Assembly: GCA_038400315.1 (NCBI GenBank) | Contig: CP151667.1 | Location: 2,491,174 to 2,555,173 of the forward strand | DNA length: 64,000 bases | Reading direction: 5' to 3' | DNA from: Isosphaeraceae bacterium EP7 | Lineage (GTDB): Bacteria > Planctomycetota > Planctomycetia > Isosphaerales > Isosphaeraceae | In this document: positions 1 through 8,552 of the stretch, in pieces | How the letters are laid out: each line of letters begins with the position of its first letter | Position numbering within the stretch: position 1 is the first letter of the stretch | Translations under genes and position numbers: made by a program | Notes under the pieces: generated by a model | Databases searched by the model: none | What the model was told of the DNA's origin: nothing | What the model saw: the letters and a program-made list of their open reading frames with translations, nothing else

Positions 1-13
1 CGGGGAGTCCGTC

Positions 14-1145
14 ATGGCCAAGAAGTATCGCGTGACGCTGGCGGCCGAGGAACGCGGCGAGCTGGAAGCCATGATCTCCCGTCGCAAGGCCGATGCCCGG
101 AAGCTGGCCCACGCCCGGGTCCTGCTCCAGGCCGACGAGGCCGAGGGGGGCCCCGCCCGGACCGACCGGGAGGTCGCCTCGGCCCTCGACCTCAGCATCC
201 GCACCGTCGAGCGGGTCCGCCAGCTATTCGTCGAGGAGGGGATCGACTCGGCCCTGATGCCCATGCCCACCAGGCGCGTCTATGCCCGCGTCCTCGACGG
301 CGAGCAGGAGGCCCACCTGATCGCCCTGGCCTGCTCGGCGGCCCCGGGCGGCAAGAAGCGGTGGACCCTTCGCCTGCTGACCGATCGGGTCGTCGAGCTG
401 GGCTACGCCGGCAAGGTCTCGCACGAGGCGGTGCGGCGGACGCTCCAGAAAACGAGCTGAAGCCCCACCTGCGGGCGATGTGGTGCATCCCGCCGAAGCA
501 TTCGGCGGAATTCGTGCATCACATGGAGGACGTGCTGGAGGTCTACCACAGGCCGTATGACCCCCGACGGCCGGTGGTCGGCATGGACGAGTCGTTCAAG
601 TAGTTGATCGGCGAGGTCCGCGAGCCGCTGGCGCCCGGGCCCGGGCAGATCGAGCGGTACGACAGCGTCTACACCCGCAACGGCGTGGCCAGCGTGTTCC
701 TGGCCTTCGAGCCTCTGGGCGGATGGCGCGAGGCGAGGGTCACCGACAGCCGCACGCGGGCCGACTGGGCCCACTTCATCCGCGAGATGATCGACGGCCG
801 GTACAAGGACGCCGAGCGGGTGGTCCTGATGATGGACCAGCTCAACACGCACTCGCCCGCGAGTTTGTATGAGGCGTTCCCGCCCGCGGAGGCGCGGCGG
901 ATCGCCGACCGGCTGGAGATCCACCACACGCCGAAGCACGGCAGCTGGCTGAACATGGCCGAGATCGAGCTGTCGGCGCTGTCGCGTGACCTGCCCGATC
1001 GGATCGGCGATCGTTCGTCGATGGTGCGGCACGTCGGTGCCTGGAAGGGCCGCAGGAACGGGGCGGGGGTGAAGGCCGATGGCAATTCACGGCCGCCGAT
1101 GCGAGGACGAAGCTCCGCAAGCTCTACCCGTCAACCGACGCGTGA
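14..1145 (+). pseudogene. Broken IS630-family transposase
   Basis: The first 148 codons from ATG 14 encode the helix-turn-helix half of an IS630 transposase. The frame closes with TGA after residues TLQKTS. A -1 slip at the A4 run 449-452 restores the usual continuation (KNELKPHLRAMWCIPPKHS). The DDE part then follows with GMDESFK, VLMMDQLNTH and HGSWLNMAEIE. An in-frame TAG at 601-603 stands where this family normally has Gln (SFKQLIGE), and a second shift near 1078 is needed to reach the typical end WQFTAADARTKLRKLYPS, which stops at 1143-1145. The slip at 449 may be natural for the family, but the TAG and the late shift make this copy dead. Ends were not determined because the element starts at the window edge. 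Confidence 0.85.
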
Positions 1146-1235
1146 CAGACCACTACGGCTTGGAGCGATTGGCGTTGCTGGGCGAGAACCCGGAACGCCT
1201 AGTGCGCTCTTGTCATCGCGACGACCGGCCTGCAG

Positions 1236-1372
1236 TCGGGGGGTTGAGCCAGGTTTGGGCCCTGGACTTCCTGAGCGACACACTCGCGGACGGGCGCAAA
1301 CTCCGAGTGTTGACCGTGATCGACCCGTTCCATCCGCAAGTGCCTGGCGATCCGAGACGACCGTCGGTTTAG
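1236..1372 (+). pseudogene. IS3-family orfB fragment (DDE integrase core)
   Basis: One frame reads LSQVWALDFLSDTLADGRK followed by LRVLTVIDPF. This is the start of the IS3-group integrase core (QVWxxDFxSDxLADGRxxRxLxVxD). The usual next segment (RKCLAI...) continues in another frame, so the fragment is both truncated and frameshifted. It lies directly behind the broken IS630 and has no visible orfA or terminal repeats. Confidence 0.65.
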
Positions 1373-1843
1373 CTCGGTACAGGTCGCCGAGTTCCTGGCG
1401 GAGGTCGGGGACGATCGGGAGACTCCAAGGGGAGGGTCGAGTCCTGGAGCGTCGATGGCAATGAACGACGTCCCACCACAGCCTTTGGCGACCTGCCTTC
1501 AGGGAGTTCGGATCGATGAATAGCGTCATGAATTCCGCTTCGTCGGGCCGAGAAGCTCTCGTTCAGCCGAGCCAACTTCCCGAGGCAGGTCAGAGGAAGT
1601 CGGTGGCACGTCAAGAACCACCTCCATTCAGTTGCAAAATCCCGCCGGCCACGGGACGATGATCTTCAAGAGGCTGTGAATGCGAACGAGGTAAAGCCCG
1701 TCGTCGGCTCTGTGATGGGAGTGGGCACGGTCGGGGACGGAGGGATTGCACTCCCTCCAATCCTCCAGATCTAATGGCCGCACTCCGCGGGCACCCACTC
1801 TCCCTGGGTTACATTGCATATCCGCCTCCCCGGAGTGCCCGCA
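1373..1843. other. Non-coding or decayed spacer
   Basis: No reading frame here carries a recognisable family or a good ribosome binding site. The first part may be further decayed IS3 sequence. The last 60 bases form the leader of the selenium-binding protein gene. Confidence 0.4.
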
Positions 1844-3265
1844 ATGAAACGGCGAGACTTCCTGGCCTCGGTCGCCACGGCGGCCGCCCCGCTAATCGCT
1901 ACCCCCCGGCCGGGCCTGTGCGTGGACTCGGAGCCCGACTCGCGTACGTTCGCCACGCCGGCAGAGGCCGCCAAGTCACCCCCCGAGATGCTGGCCTATG
2001 TCGCCGCCATCTATGAGGGGACTGGCATCCGCAAGCCGGACTACCTCGCAACGATCGATGTCGATCCGAAATCGGAGACGTATTCTCGAGTCGTGCACAG
2101 GCTGCCGATGCCCAACGTCGGCGACGAGTTGCACCACTTCGGATGGGATGCCTGCGCGAGCTGCCACGGCGTTCGGGGGCGCCGTTACCTGATCCTGCCC
2201 GGGCTGCTTTCGGGGCGGATCCACATCGTCGACACGCTCGACCGTCGCCGGCCGAAGCTCTACAAGGTGATCGAGCCGGACGAGATCCGATCGAAAGCGA
2301 GGCTCTCCGGTCCCCATACCGTCCACTGCCTGGCCGATGGCCGCGTCATGATCTCCATGCTGGGTGACGAGGCCGGCAACGCCCCGGGCGGCTTCCTACT
2401 CCTCGACGACCGGTTCGACGTCGCGGGGCGCTGGGAGGCGGGCCTGGATGGAATGAACTACAACTACGACTTCTGGTATCAACCGCGGCACAACGTGATG
2501 GTCAGTAGCGAGTGGGCCGCGCCCAAGACCTTCCGGGAGGGGTTCAAGCCCGCCGATGTCGCGGCCGGCAAATACGGCCGCCGGCTCCATTTTTGGGACT
2601 GGCAAGAACGAAAGATTAGCCAGACGATCGACCTGGGCGAGGACGGCCAGATCCCTCTGGAAGTCCGATTCCATCACGACCCGGCCAGCACTCATGGCTT
2701 CGTCGGTGCGGCGCTCTCGAGCACCGTCTGGCACTGGCACAAGGTCGGCGGGCGTTGGGACGCACGAAAGGTGATCTCGGTGCCCGCGGAAGTCGTCAAA
2801 GGCTCGAAGGACCCAGTGCCGGGCCTGATCACCGACCTGGTGCTCTCGCTCGACGACCGCTGGCTGTACCTGTCTAACTGGCTGCACGGTGACGTTCGCC
2901 AGTACGACGTGACCGATCCCGCGAAGCCGCGCCTGGCCGCTCAACTCTGGCTGGGTGGCATGCTCGGCAGGCCCTCCGACGCTAAGGCCTCGCTGACCGG
3001 CGGCCCGCAGATGCTCCAACTCAGTCTCGACGGCAAGCGACTGTACGTGACCAACTCGCTGTTCAGCCGTTGGGACAACCAGTTCTACCCACAGATCGCC
3101 GAGAAGGGCTCCTACATGCTCCGGGTGGACTGCGACACGAAGTCCGGCGGCATGAGCCTCGACGAGCGATTTCTGGTCGATTTCGGCAAGGAGCCCGAAG
3201 GTCCGGCACGCGCCCATGAGGTCCGCTTCCCGTATGGAGACTCGACATCAGACATCTGGGCCTAA
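1844..3265 (+). CDS. Selenium-binding protein / methanethiol oxidase family, Tat-exported
   Basis: A 473-aa protein starting at ATG 1844 (MKRRDFLASVATAAAPLIA), which gives a twin-arginine signal; an in-frame upstream start at 1814 would bury it. The body matches the SBP56/SELENBP1 family along its full length. It has GDELHHFGWDACASCHG, with the cysteine at the family's selenium/redox position, GPHTVHCLADG, EVRFHHDPASTHGF, and the C-terminal ARAHEVRFPYGDSTSDIW. Family members form a beta-propeller, and characterised ones are copper-dependent methanethiol oxidases that make formaldehyde, sulfide and peroxide. Export to the periplasm agrees with bacterial MtoX. No maturation gene (SCO or MauG-like) is visible beside it; both flanks are transposon debris. 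The substrate is inferred from the family. Confidence 0.88.
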   Translation: MKRRDFLASVATAAAPLIATPRPGLCVDSEPDSRTFATPAEAAKSPPEMLAYVAAIYEGTGIRKPDYLATIDVDPKSETYSRVVHRLPMPNVGDELHHFGWDACASCHGVRGRRYLILPGLLSGRIHIVDTLDRRRPKLYKVIEPDEIRSKARLSGPHTVHCLADGRVMISMLGDEAGNAPGGFLLLDDRFDVAGRWEAGLDGMNYNYDFWYQPRHNVMVSSEWAAPKTFREGFKPADVAAGKYGRRLHFWDWQERKISQTIDLGEDGQIPLEVRFHHDPASTHGFVGAALSSTVWHWHKVGGRWDARKVISVPAEVVKGSKDPVPGLITDLVLSLDDRWLYLSNWLHGDVRQYDVTDPAKPRLAAQLWLGGMLGRPSDAKASLTGGPQMLQLSLDGKRLYVTNSLFSRWDNQFYPQIAEKGSYMLRVDCDTKSGGMSLDERFLVDFGKEPEGPARAHEVRFPYGDSTSDIWA

Positions 3266-3478
3266 CGTGGTTCCGGGGCAGCGATCGAGTCTCAGAATGG
3301 GGCGGGAGAATTGAATCGATTATTGGGTCAGTCCGCCTTTCGCAAAACCTGCAGGTCCCCTCTTGGGGGAATGTTCGGGCTGCGGCCGAGGCATGATGTT
3401 CAACTCCCATTCCAAGAGGTGCCCGATGTCGTTGGCTCGTCAGTCGCTTCGGCCACGGTGCGGCGGTCGCCCGCGCAG

Positions 3479-3777
3479 CGACTACGCCTCGGCCACAATC
3501 GTCCGGATCTCCTCGGCCGTCATGCCCGGCCGCAGCTCCCGCGCCAGGCATGTGCGGGTGTGCTGGTCGATCAGACTCAGCCACTTGAGGCTCCGCCCGT
3601 CGCAAGTCCTGTCGAAGTGGAAGTCCCAGGTCCGGACGCCTCCTTGCCACGCGAGGGCTGCGGGTGGGAGGCGTTGGCACCCCGGCCATGCGGGCCGACG
3701 GACTCCGGAAGTGGCCCTGGGCCTGCAAGCTTCAGGCCCAGGGACCGCCATTGGCGGCGCAAAGTCTCCGTGCTGAC
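3479..3777 (-). pseudogene. IS3-family orfB fragment
   Basis: On the minus strand, two overlapping frames give LRRQWRSLGLKLAGPGPLPE and then TWDFHFDRTCDGRSLKWLSL followed by IDQHTRTCLARELRPGMTAE. This is the helix-turn-helix/DDE junction of IS3-group orfB (WxxDFxxDRTxxGRxLKWLSxxDExTRECLxLE). At least one frameshift separates the two parts, and the protein stops before the second catalytic Asp. It is transposon debris downstream of the selenium-binding protein gene. Confidence 0.7.
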
Positions 3778-3817
3778 CGGCACCCTTGGCATTCCAGCAG
3801 TGCCCAGCTCCGCCGTT

Positions 3818-3901
3818 ATTGACCTTCGGATGGTTAAATTCCGGTTCGGAAAGGGGAGATCCGACCCGTTCCAGAGCGACCGAATCAGCCCCGGATTGCC
3901 C
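3818..3901 (-). pseudogene. Terminal remnant of a second IS630 type
   Basis: The minus strand reads NPGLIRSLWNGSDLPFPNRN and ends in ATTGACC next to a TA (3817-3818). The same C-terminus and end sequence occur in the IS630 copies at 24.4-25.5 kb (AMIRSLWRGSKLPLLGKNLA) and 30.1-31.2 kb (GMIRSLWAGSKLSFIDKNLA). Only about 30 codons and one terminal repeat survive. The intact IS630 at 3908 lies at its broken edge. Confidence 0.6.
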
Positions 3902-3930
3902 CTGATACGGATTCTAATTAATTCCTGCGC
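3902..3930. repeat. Left inverted repeat of the IS630 at 3.9-5.1 kb
   Basis: These 29 bases are the exact reverse complement of 5037-5065. The four outermost bases (CTGA) lie outside the TA and so belong to the target, which would have been the palindrome CTGATATCAG. Confidence 0.92.
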
Positions 3931-5059
3931 GCCCCATTGCGCCATAATCATACCGAAGTCATGATGGGTTTTACCTTAGGGGACACCCATCATGCACGTC
4001 GCCGACCACCTGCCCCCGGACGAACTCCGCGCCCTGGCCGACGCTGCGACGGAGAAACGTCGCTTCCTTCGCGTCCGCGCCGTCATCCTGGCCCGCGAGG
4101 GCCGCACCGCCCCCGAGATCGCCGCAGCCCTGGGATGCTCCCGCCGCGGCGCCCAGGATTGGGTCGCCCGCTACAATGCCGACGGGCCCGGCGGCCTCGA
4201 CGATCGACCCCGGCCGGGGAGACCCAGCTTCCTGACGCCCGAGATGGCCGACCGCCTCCGCCGGCGGATCGACGCCGGCCCCGCACCCGAGGACGCCACC
4301 TGCGCCCTCCGTGGCCCCGAGGTCCGCGCCCTCCTGGGGCGTGAGTTCGGCGTCCTCTACAGCCTCCCGGCCGTCTACGCCCTGCTGCACCGCCTGGGCT
4401 ACTCCTGCCTCGACCCCAGGCCAAGCCACCAGAAGGCTGACCCCGAGGCGCGGGAGCTGTTCAAAAAAAAAGTCGCCGGCCGGATCGACGACGTCGGCCG
4501 CGCCCACCCCGGCAAGCGGGTCGAGGTCTGGTTCGAGGACGAGGCGAGGTTCGGCCAGAAAGGGACGCTGACGACCGTCTGGGCGAGGCGAGGCTCGCGG
4601 CCCGCCGCCGTCCGCCAGACGCAGTATGACGACCTCTGGGTGATCGCCGCGGCGTGCCCGGCCAGCGGAGCGGCGGCCGGGATCATCATGCCGCAGCTGG
4701 ACACCCCGACGATCAACCTGTTCCTGAAGGAGTTCTCGCGGCAACTCGCCCCGGACGTCCAGGCCGTGCTGATCTGGGACAACGCCGGCTTCCACATCAG
4801 CGGCTCGCGGCTCTTGCCGCCGAACGTCTCGGTGATCCAGCTCCCGCCGTACTCGCCGGAGCTGAACCCGATCGAGAACTTCTGGCATTACCTGCGCAGC
4901 CACTACTGGTCAAATCGCGTGTACGAGGATTGGGAGGCGCTGAAGGGGGCGGCCGTCGAGGCGATGGCGGCCGTGGGCACGGACGCCGAGCGGATCAAAT
5001 CCGTCTGTGCCGCCCCCTATCTCGATCGCCGAGAAAGCGCAGGAATTAATTAGAATCCG
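3908..5059 (+). mobile_element. Intact IS630-family insertion sequence, 1152 bp
   Basis: The element is bounded by perfect inverted repeats and by TA dinucleotides at 3906-3907 and 5060-5061, as expected for IS630, which duplicates TA. It holds one uninterrupted transposase gene. The perfect ends and intact gene suggest a recent arrival that may still be mobile. It lies inside the remnant of another IS630 type. Confidence 0.9.
3992..5053 (+). CDS. IS630-family transposase, full length
   Basis: 353 aa in a single frame. Residues 1-110 are the winged helix-turn-helix region (TAPEIAAALGCSRRGAQDWV). The DDE/D catalytic core shows FEDEARFG (about residue 180), LIWDNAGFH (about 262) and ELNPIENFW (about 290). 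The start MHVADHLPPDELRAL sits about 85 bases inside the left repeat. The linker codes LFKKKVAGR from a run of nine A (4463-4471) at the place where sister elements need a -1 slip; here A9 keeps the frame open. All three catalytic acidic residues are present, so the enzyme is probably functional. Confidence 0.93.
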   Translation: MHVADHLPPDELRALADAATEKRRFLRVRAVILAREGRTAPEIAAALGCSRRGAQDWVARYNADGPGGLDDRPRPGRPSFLTPEMADRLRRRIDAGPAPEDATCALRGPEVRALLGREFGVLYSLPAVYALLHRLGYSCLDPRPSHQKADPEARELFKKKVAGRIDDVGRAHPGKRVEVWFEDEARFGQKGTLTTVWARRGSRPAAVRQTQYDDLWVIAAACPASGAAAGIIMPQLDTPTINLFLKEFSRQLAPDVQAVLIWDNAGFHISGSRLLPPNVSVIQLPPYSPELNPIENFWHYLRSHYWSNRVYEDWEALKGAAVEAMAAVGTDAERIKSVCAAPYLDRRESAGIN

Positions 5060-5065
5060 TATCAG
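5037..5065. repeat. Right inverted repeat of the IS630 at 3.9-5.1 kb
   Basis: Perfect 29-base partner of 3902-3930. It overlaps the last codons of the transposase gene. Confidence 0.92.
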
Positions 5066-5655
5066 ACACTTAAACGCAACGCATACTTCGGGGCTCTCGA
5101 CTTGCCCGAGCGGGCTTGTCCCTTCGACTCATCATCGTGCTCGGCTACGTCACCGACGTAGTCACCGTATCCACTTGCGGAGGAGCCACGAATTGCTGGC
5201 TGGAGAATCGTCTCGCCGAGAGCCAATTGACCTACCCAATGCGCAGGGCTCCATCGGACCCAGCAGAATATCCCCGCTCCTGAATCGTCGCCGTCGATAT
5301 CGAAGTCGTGGCCGGCAATATTGGAGGGGAGGGGGCACGAGGCGCTACGGCACCCAGTTAGGGCTTCCGATTCAGGTCTGCAAACTCATCCGGATTCAAG
5401 CCTGAACGGCAGGGCTTGAGGGTGCAACCGGGCGTTGCCATCTCAGGTACAGAAAGTCGTCAACACCAGCGAGCCTCGCATCGCCCAGGTTTCATGCCCG
5501 GAGCGAATTACCTACCATCTTCGACTTCGCCGCGTTCGAAGGCGTCCTGAAGCCTACCTTGGTCGAGACCCCCGTCGACTTCCGGACTTGACTCTCCAAA
5601 AATCACACAACGTCAACTTCCGCTGTGTGGGCGTCTAGAAAAGTGTGCTGGCCGA
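5066..5655. other. Spacer without recognisable gene
   Basis: No frame in this stretch matches a family I recognise or has a convincing start. Its distal end may be the 5' part of the decayed YdeI-like gene that follows. Confidence 0.4.
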
Positions 5656-5658
5656 CAG

Positions 5659-5865
5659 GGCTTCACATGGCCCGAATTGGTCAACGAGTCCCATTGCTAC
5701 AGATGGATGGACGGCATTCGTAATCGCGTCGATGCCGAAAGCGATGCTGAGGCCACGGACGACTACGTGAGCAGGCTGGTATCACTTAACTTCTCGGTGC
5801 GGCGACCCCTGGCCAAGGGTACAGATGCCGCTGACGTCGAATCCATCAGGCTTCGGAAAGCCTAG
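5659..5865 (+). pseudogene. YdeI / OmpD-associated family remnant
   Basis: One frame reads GFTWPELVNESHCYRWMDGI followed by RNRVDAES, which matches the YdeI-family core (TWPELVNEALCYGWIDGIRKRVD). The upstream half of the domain is missing, and after VDAES the sequence no longer follows the family (the RFTPRKPGSxWSxxN block is gone). The remnant runs into the hairpin that ends the convergent ahcY gene. I read it as a dead gene rather than a 60-aa protein. Confidence 0.6.
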
Positions 5866-5901
5866 AAAGGGTGTCAGCAGGGAGTTACGCTCCCTGCTGA
5901 C
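5866..5901 (-). terminator. Terminator of ahcY
   Basis: Eleven bases after the ahcY stop, the minus strand forms a perfect 12-bp stem (GTCAGCAGGGAG with CTCCCTGCTGAC, 5873-5901) around a 5-base loop. A short CCCTTTCT tract follows. The stem is strong but the U-run is only three long. Confidence 0.65.
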
Positions 5902-5912
5902 AATGGAGTCGA

Positions 5913-7343
5913 TCAATAGCGGTACTGATCGGACTTGTAGGGTCCTTCCTTGGGGACGTGAATGTAGGCGGCCTGCTCTGGCGTCAGTTCGGAAAGCTCA
6001 ACGCTCAACGTTTTCAGCTGCAAGCGGGCCACGTGCTCGTCCAGCTTCTTGGGCAGAACGTAGACGCCGACGGGGTATTTCGCGTTGTCCTGCCACAGTT
6101 CGATCTGGGCCAGGACTTGATTGGCGAAGGAAGAACTCATCACGTAAGAGGGGTGTCCGGTGCCGCAGCCGAGGTTCACGAGGCGCCCCTTGGCGAGCAG
6201 GATGATGCGTTTGCCGTCGGGGAAGATAATGTGATCGACCTGCGGCTTGATCTCCTCCCAGGTGTACTTCTCGAGCGACGCCACGTCGATTTCGTTATCG
6301 AAGTGGCCGATATTGCAGACGATGGCCTGATTCTTCATCTTGGCCATGTGGTCATGCGTGATGACCCTGTAGTTGCCGGTGGTCGTCACGAAGATATCGG
6401 CCTTGTCGGCGGCGTAGTCCATGGTGACGACGCGGTAGCCTTCCATGGCTGCCTGCAACGCGCAGATCGGGTCGATCTCGGTGACCCACACCTGAGCGGA
6501 AAGAGCACGCAGGGCCTGAGCCGAGCCTTTGCCCACATCGCCGTAGCCCGCGACCACGGCGATCTTCCCGGCAATCATCACATCGGTGGCGCGCTTGATG
6601 CCGTCCACCAGCGACTCGCGGCACCCGTACAGGTTGTCGAACTTGGACTTGGTGACGGAGTCATTGACGTTGATGGCGGGGAATTTCAGTTCGCCTCGCT
6701 TATGCATCTGATAAAGGCGGTGGACGCCGGTGGTGGTCTCCTCGGTGACGCCCTTGATGGCGGCGAGGTTTTTTGCGTACCAGCCGGGTTGCGAGGCGAT
6801 GCGGCTCTTGATGGCGGCGTAAAGGACGCGCTCTTCCTCGCTGGTGGGATTGTCGAGGACGTGGATGTCCACTTCGGCGCGGGCGCCGAGGTGAAGTAAC
6901 AAGGTCGCATCTCCGCCATCGTCGAGGATCATGTTCGAGTGCCCGCCGTCGGCCCACTCGAAGATCTTGTGCGAGTAATCCCAGTACTCCTCCAGGGACT
7001 CACCCTTGAAGGCAAAAACGGGGATACCAGCGGCCGCGATTGCGGAAGCTGCATGATCCTGGGTCGAGAAGATATTGCACGAGGCCCAGCGGACCTCGGC
7101 ACCGAGAGCTTTGAGCGTCTCGATCAGGACGGCCGTCTGGATGGTCATATGGAGCGAACCGGTGATGCGCGCGCCCTTGAGGGGCTGACGCGAGGCATAC
7201 TCCTCGCGGATGGCCATGAGGCCGGGCATCTCAATTTCGGCGATGGCCATCTCGCGACGGCCCCAGGGGGCAAGCGAAATGTCGCGGACGTGGTAGTCGC
7301 TGAAAGTCGCTGCGGGCTTTTGGGCAACGGCGGTCACGTTCAT
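5913..7343 (-). CDS. ahcY: S-adenosylhomocysteine hydrolase (adenosylhomocysteinase)
   Basis: 476 aa; cleaves S-adenosylhomocysteine to homocysteine and adenosine in the cytoplasm, relieving product inhibition of methyltransferases. Hallmarks are [15 protein letters not shown], the substrate-binding [12 protein letters not shown] and [34 protein letters not shown] with the catalytic Lys, the NAD-binding [17 protein letters not shown], and the C-terminal KSDQYRY with the Lys/Tyr pair that contacts NAD of the neighbouring subunit. The start is ATG 7343: GGAG at 7347-7350 is the ribosome binding site, and an upstream TTG at 7352 overlaps it. The gene stands alone, with an SAH riboswitch in front and a hairpin behind. 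Confidence 0.97.
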   Translation of the reverse strand: MNVTAVAQKPAATFSDYHVRDISLAPWGRREMAIAEIEMPGLMAIREEYASRQPLKGARITGSLHMTIQTAVLIETLKALGAEVRWASCNIFSTQDHAASAIAAAGIPVFAFKGESLEEYWDYSHKIFEWADGGHSNMILDDGGDATLLLHLGARAEVDIHVLDNPTSEEERVLYAAIKSRIASQPGWYAKNLAAIKGVTEETTTGVHRLYQMHKRGELKFPAINVNDSVTKSKFDNLYGCRESLVDGIKRATDVMIAGKIAVVAGYGDVGKGSAQALRALSAQVWVTEIDPICALQAAMEGYRVVTMDYAADKADIFVTTTGNYRVITHDHMAKMKNQAIVCNIGHFDNEIDVASLEKYTWEEIKPQVDHIIFPDGKRIILLAKGRLVNLGCGTGHPSYVMSSSFANQVLAQIELWQDNAKYPVGVYVLPKKLDEHVARLQLKTLSVELSELTPEQAAYIHVPKEGPYKSDQYRY

Positions 7344-7361
7344 AGTCTCCAAAACGATGAA

Positions 7362-7444
7362 CGGGCGCCGTTACACGGTGAGAATTCACCCCATCGAGCC
7401 TGGCAGGAACGCTCATGCGTACCGTCGCAGCGCCCCTCGATGAT
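7362..7444 (-). promoter_or_regulatory. SAH riboswitch upstream of ahcY
   Basis: On the minus strand the leader contains ATCGAG, GGGGCGCTGCGAC, then GCCAGG and CTCGAT, then AACGGCGCCCG. ATCGAG (7436-7441) pairs with CTCGAT (7393-7398) to form P1. GGGCGC (7430-7435) pairs with GCGCCC (7363-7368) to form the pseudoknot. The conserved GCGCUGCGAC and GCCAGG blocks agree with the SAH riboswitch consensus as I know it. The 3' pseudoknot strand lies about 13 bases before the ribosome binding site, so ligand-stabilised folding could affect translation start. Known members switch expression on when SAH accumulates, which fits the gene. Confidence 0.9.
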
Positions 7445-8182
7445 ATGGTGTTGGTTTGCTTACTTGGAGCAAGGCTCCGTGGAAAAACCCTCTGCTCGAC
7501 CATTTAATTCATAGCAAAACGAGCCGACAAGAGGCAAGGGGAAGGAAGTTGGAGTCCAGCGCCCTGTTTAAATCGTCATTCAATCGACGGTTCGGTGCCG
7601 GCTCATAACGACGACGATGACGCGGATTTCCCGGATTCCACCGGTCGATCGGGCATTGTGTCTCGTCCTGATCGACCGACGCATAAACGAGCCCGTGGCG
7701 TCCGCGGCCTCGGAACGATATCGATGCTCTGGGCGACGGTCGGCTCCGCCTCGACGGCGAATCGCAGCAGGCATCCCGGAGCCTACAAGGCCTTGATCTT
7801 CCGCCAGAAGCAGACTCTCACCCCCGAATGGGCCACCGGGCTCTGAGGCGAAAACGAAACATTGGGGCCGAACCTGCGAACGTCGAGCTCCAACTTCCCC
7901 GTTTCTGCGAATTCCGCGATCAAACTGTCCTCAACAGCCGCCCTTTCATCTCCGCTATTTCCCTTCGAAAGCACTTTAAACGTTAGAGTTAGGATCGATT
8001 TTCGGGACGGCGTTTGGCCGAATTCTTGTTCCAAGACATAAATCTCACGGCGCGAGTTCGGAGCGACATTCACGTTTCAAGCGTCGCTTCATTGGAGCCG
8101 TCCAGCGTCACCCCAGTCGCGACTCCGACCATCGTCTTGCTCCTGAGCACCGCGCCGCCATGCCGGGTGCCCAAGGCAGGAC
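7445..8182. other. Intergenic region, mostly uncharacterised
   Basis: The first 100 bases should hold the ahcY promoter (reading left). The rest carries only a doubtful small minus-strand frame at 7783-8073. No repeats or RNA genes were recognised. Confidence 0.35.
7783..8073 (-). CDS. Small hypothetical protein, doubtful
   Basis: A 96-aa frame (MNVAPNSRREIYVLEQEFGQ at its start). The amino-acid mix is plausible for a soluble protein, with a charged middle (GDERAAVEDSLIAEFAETGK) and an aromatic end (VRVCFWRKIKAL). I see no ribosome binding site and recognise no family. It lies among decayed genes and may be a fragment. Confidence 0.25.
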   Translation of the reverse strand: MNVAPNSRREIYVLEQEFGQTPSRKSILTLTFKVLSKGNSGDERAAVEDSLIAEFAETGKLELDVRRFGPNVSFSPQSPVAHSGVRVCFWRKIKAL

Positions 8183-8236
8183 ATGGGAGTGGATTGGACC
8201 TCAATGACGGAGATGTGGCGGTCGTCCTGGCCTTCA

Positions 8237-8410
8237 GTCAACCAGATGTTGAGCCTCGGCTCCCACGACTTCCTCGGTCTTCGCCTTGTCGCGGTGACTG
8301 AGAAGCTCGACGGCACATCATTCACCGCCGTCATCAGGCAGGAGGAATGCGGTATTTGTAGCCGGAAACAATGGATGGACAAGGCCTACGAGTCAAATGT
8401 TTGGTGCGTG
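8237..8410 (+). pseudogene. RNA ligase (Rnl2/DRB0094-like) remnant
   Basis: The frame reads LVAVTEKLDGTSFTAVI and then GICSRKQWMDKAYESN. This is nucleotidyltransferase motif I (KxDGxS, with the adenylated Lys encoded at 8303-8305) followed by the FGVCSRN-type block of ATP-dependent RNA ligases. Sequence before and after does not follow the family, and an IS630 sits about 110 bases downstream. Motifs III, IV and V are absent from the window. Only the adenylation-site core survives, so no activity is expected. Confidence 0.6.
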
Positions 8411-8520
8411 TGGCCCGGTAGGCTGCGATTTGAGAAGAATTTGAGACGGCAGGAGAGCAGTCGGGCTTTTCTCTGTCGATCAGGCCGAAGTCAGCGGTCC
8501 GGGCTTTAGCAGAACAAGTT

Positions 8521-8552
8521 AGAGCGGTTTCTCTTTGACTGAGCCGGTTGTC
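8521..8552. repeat. Left inverted repeat of the IS630 at 8.5-9.6 kb
   Basis: It matches the reverse complement of 9536-9567 at 23 of 32 positions. The shared core is CGGTTT...CTTTGA...CGGTTG. Confidence 0.75.

Noticed and set aside
5677-5865. Intact 62-aa gene
   Set aside because: It is the core of a YdeI-like domain with both ends missing, so it is better read as a decayed gene.
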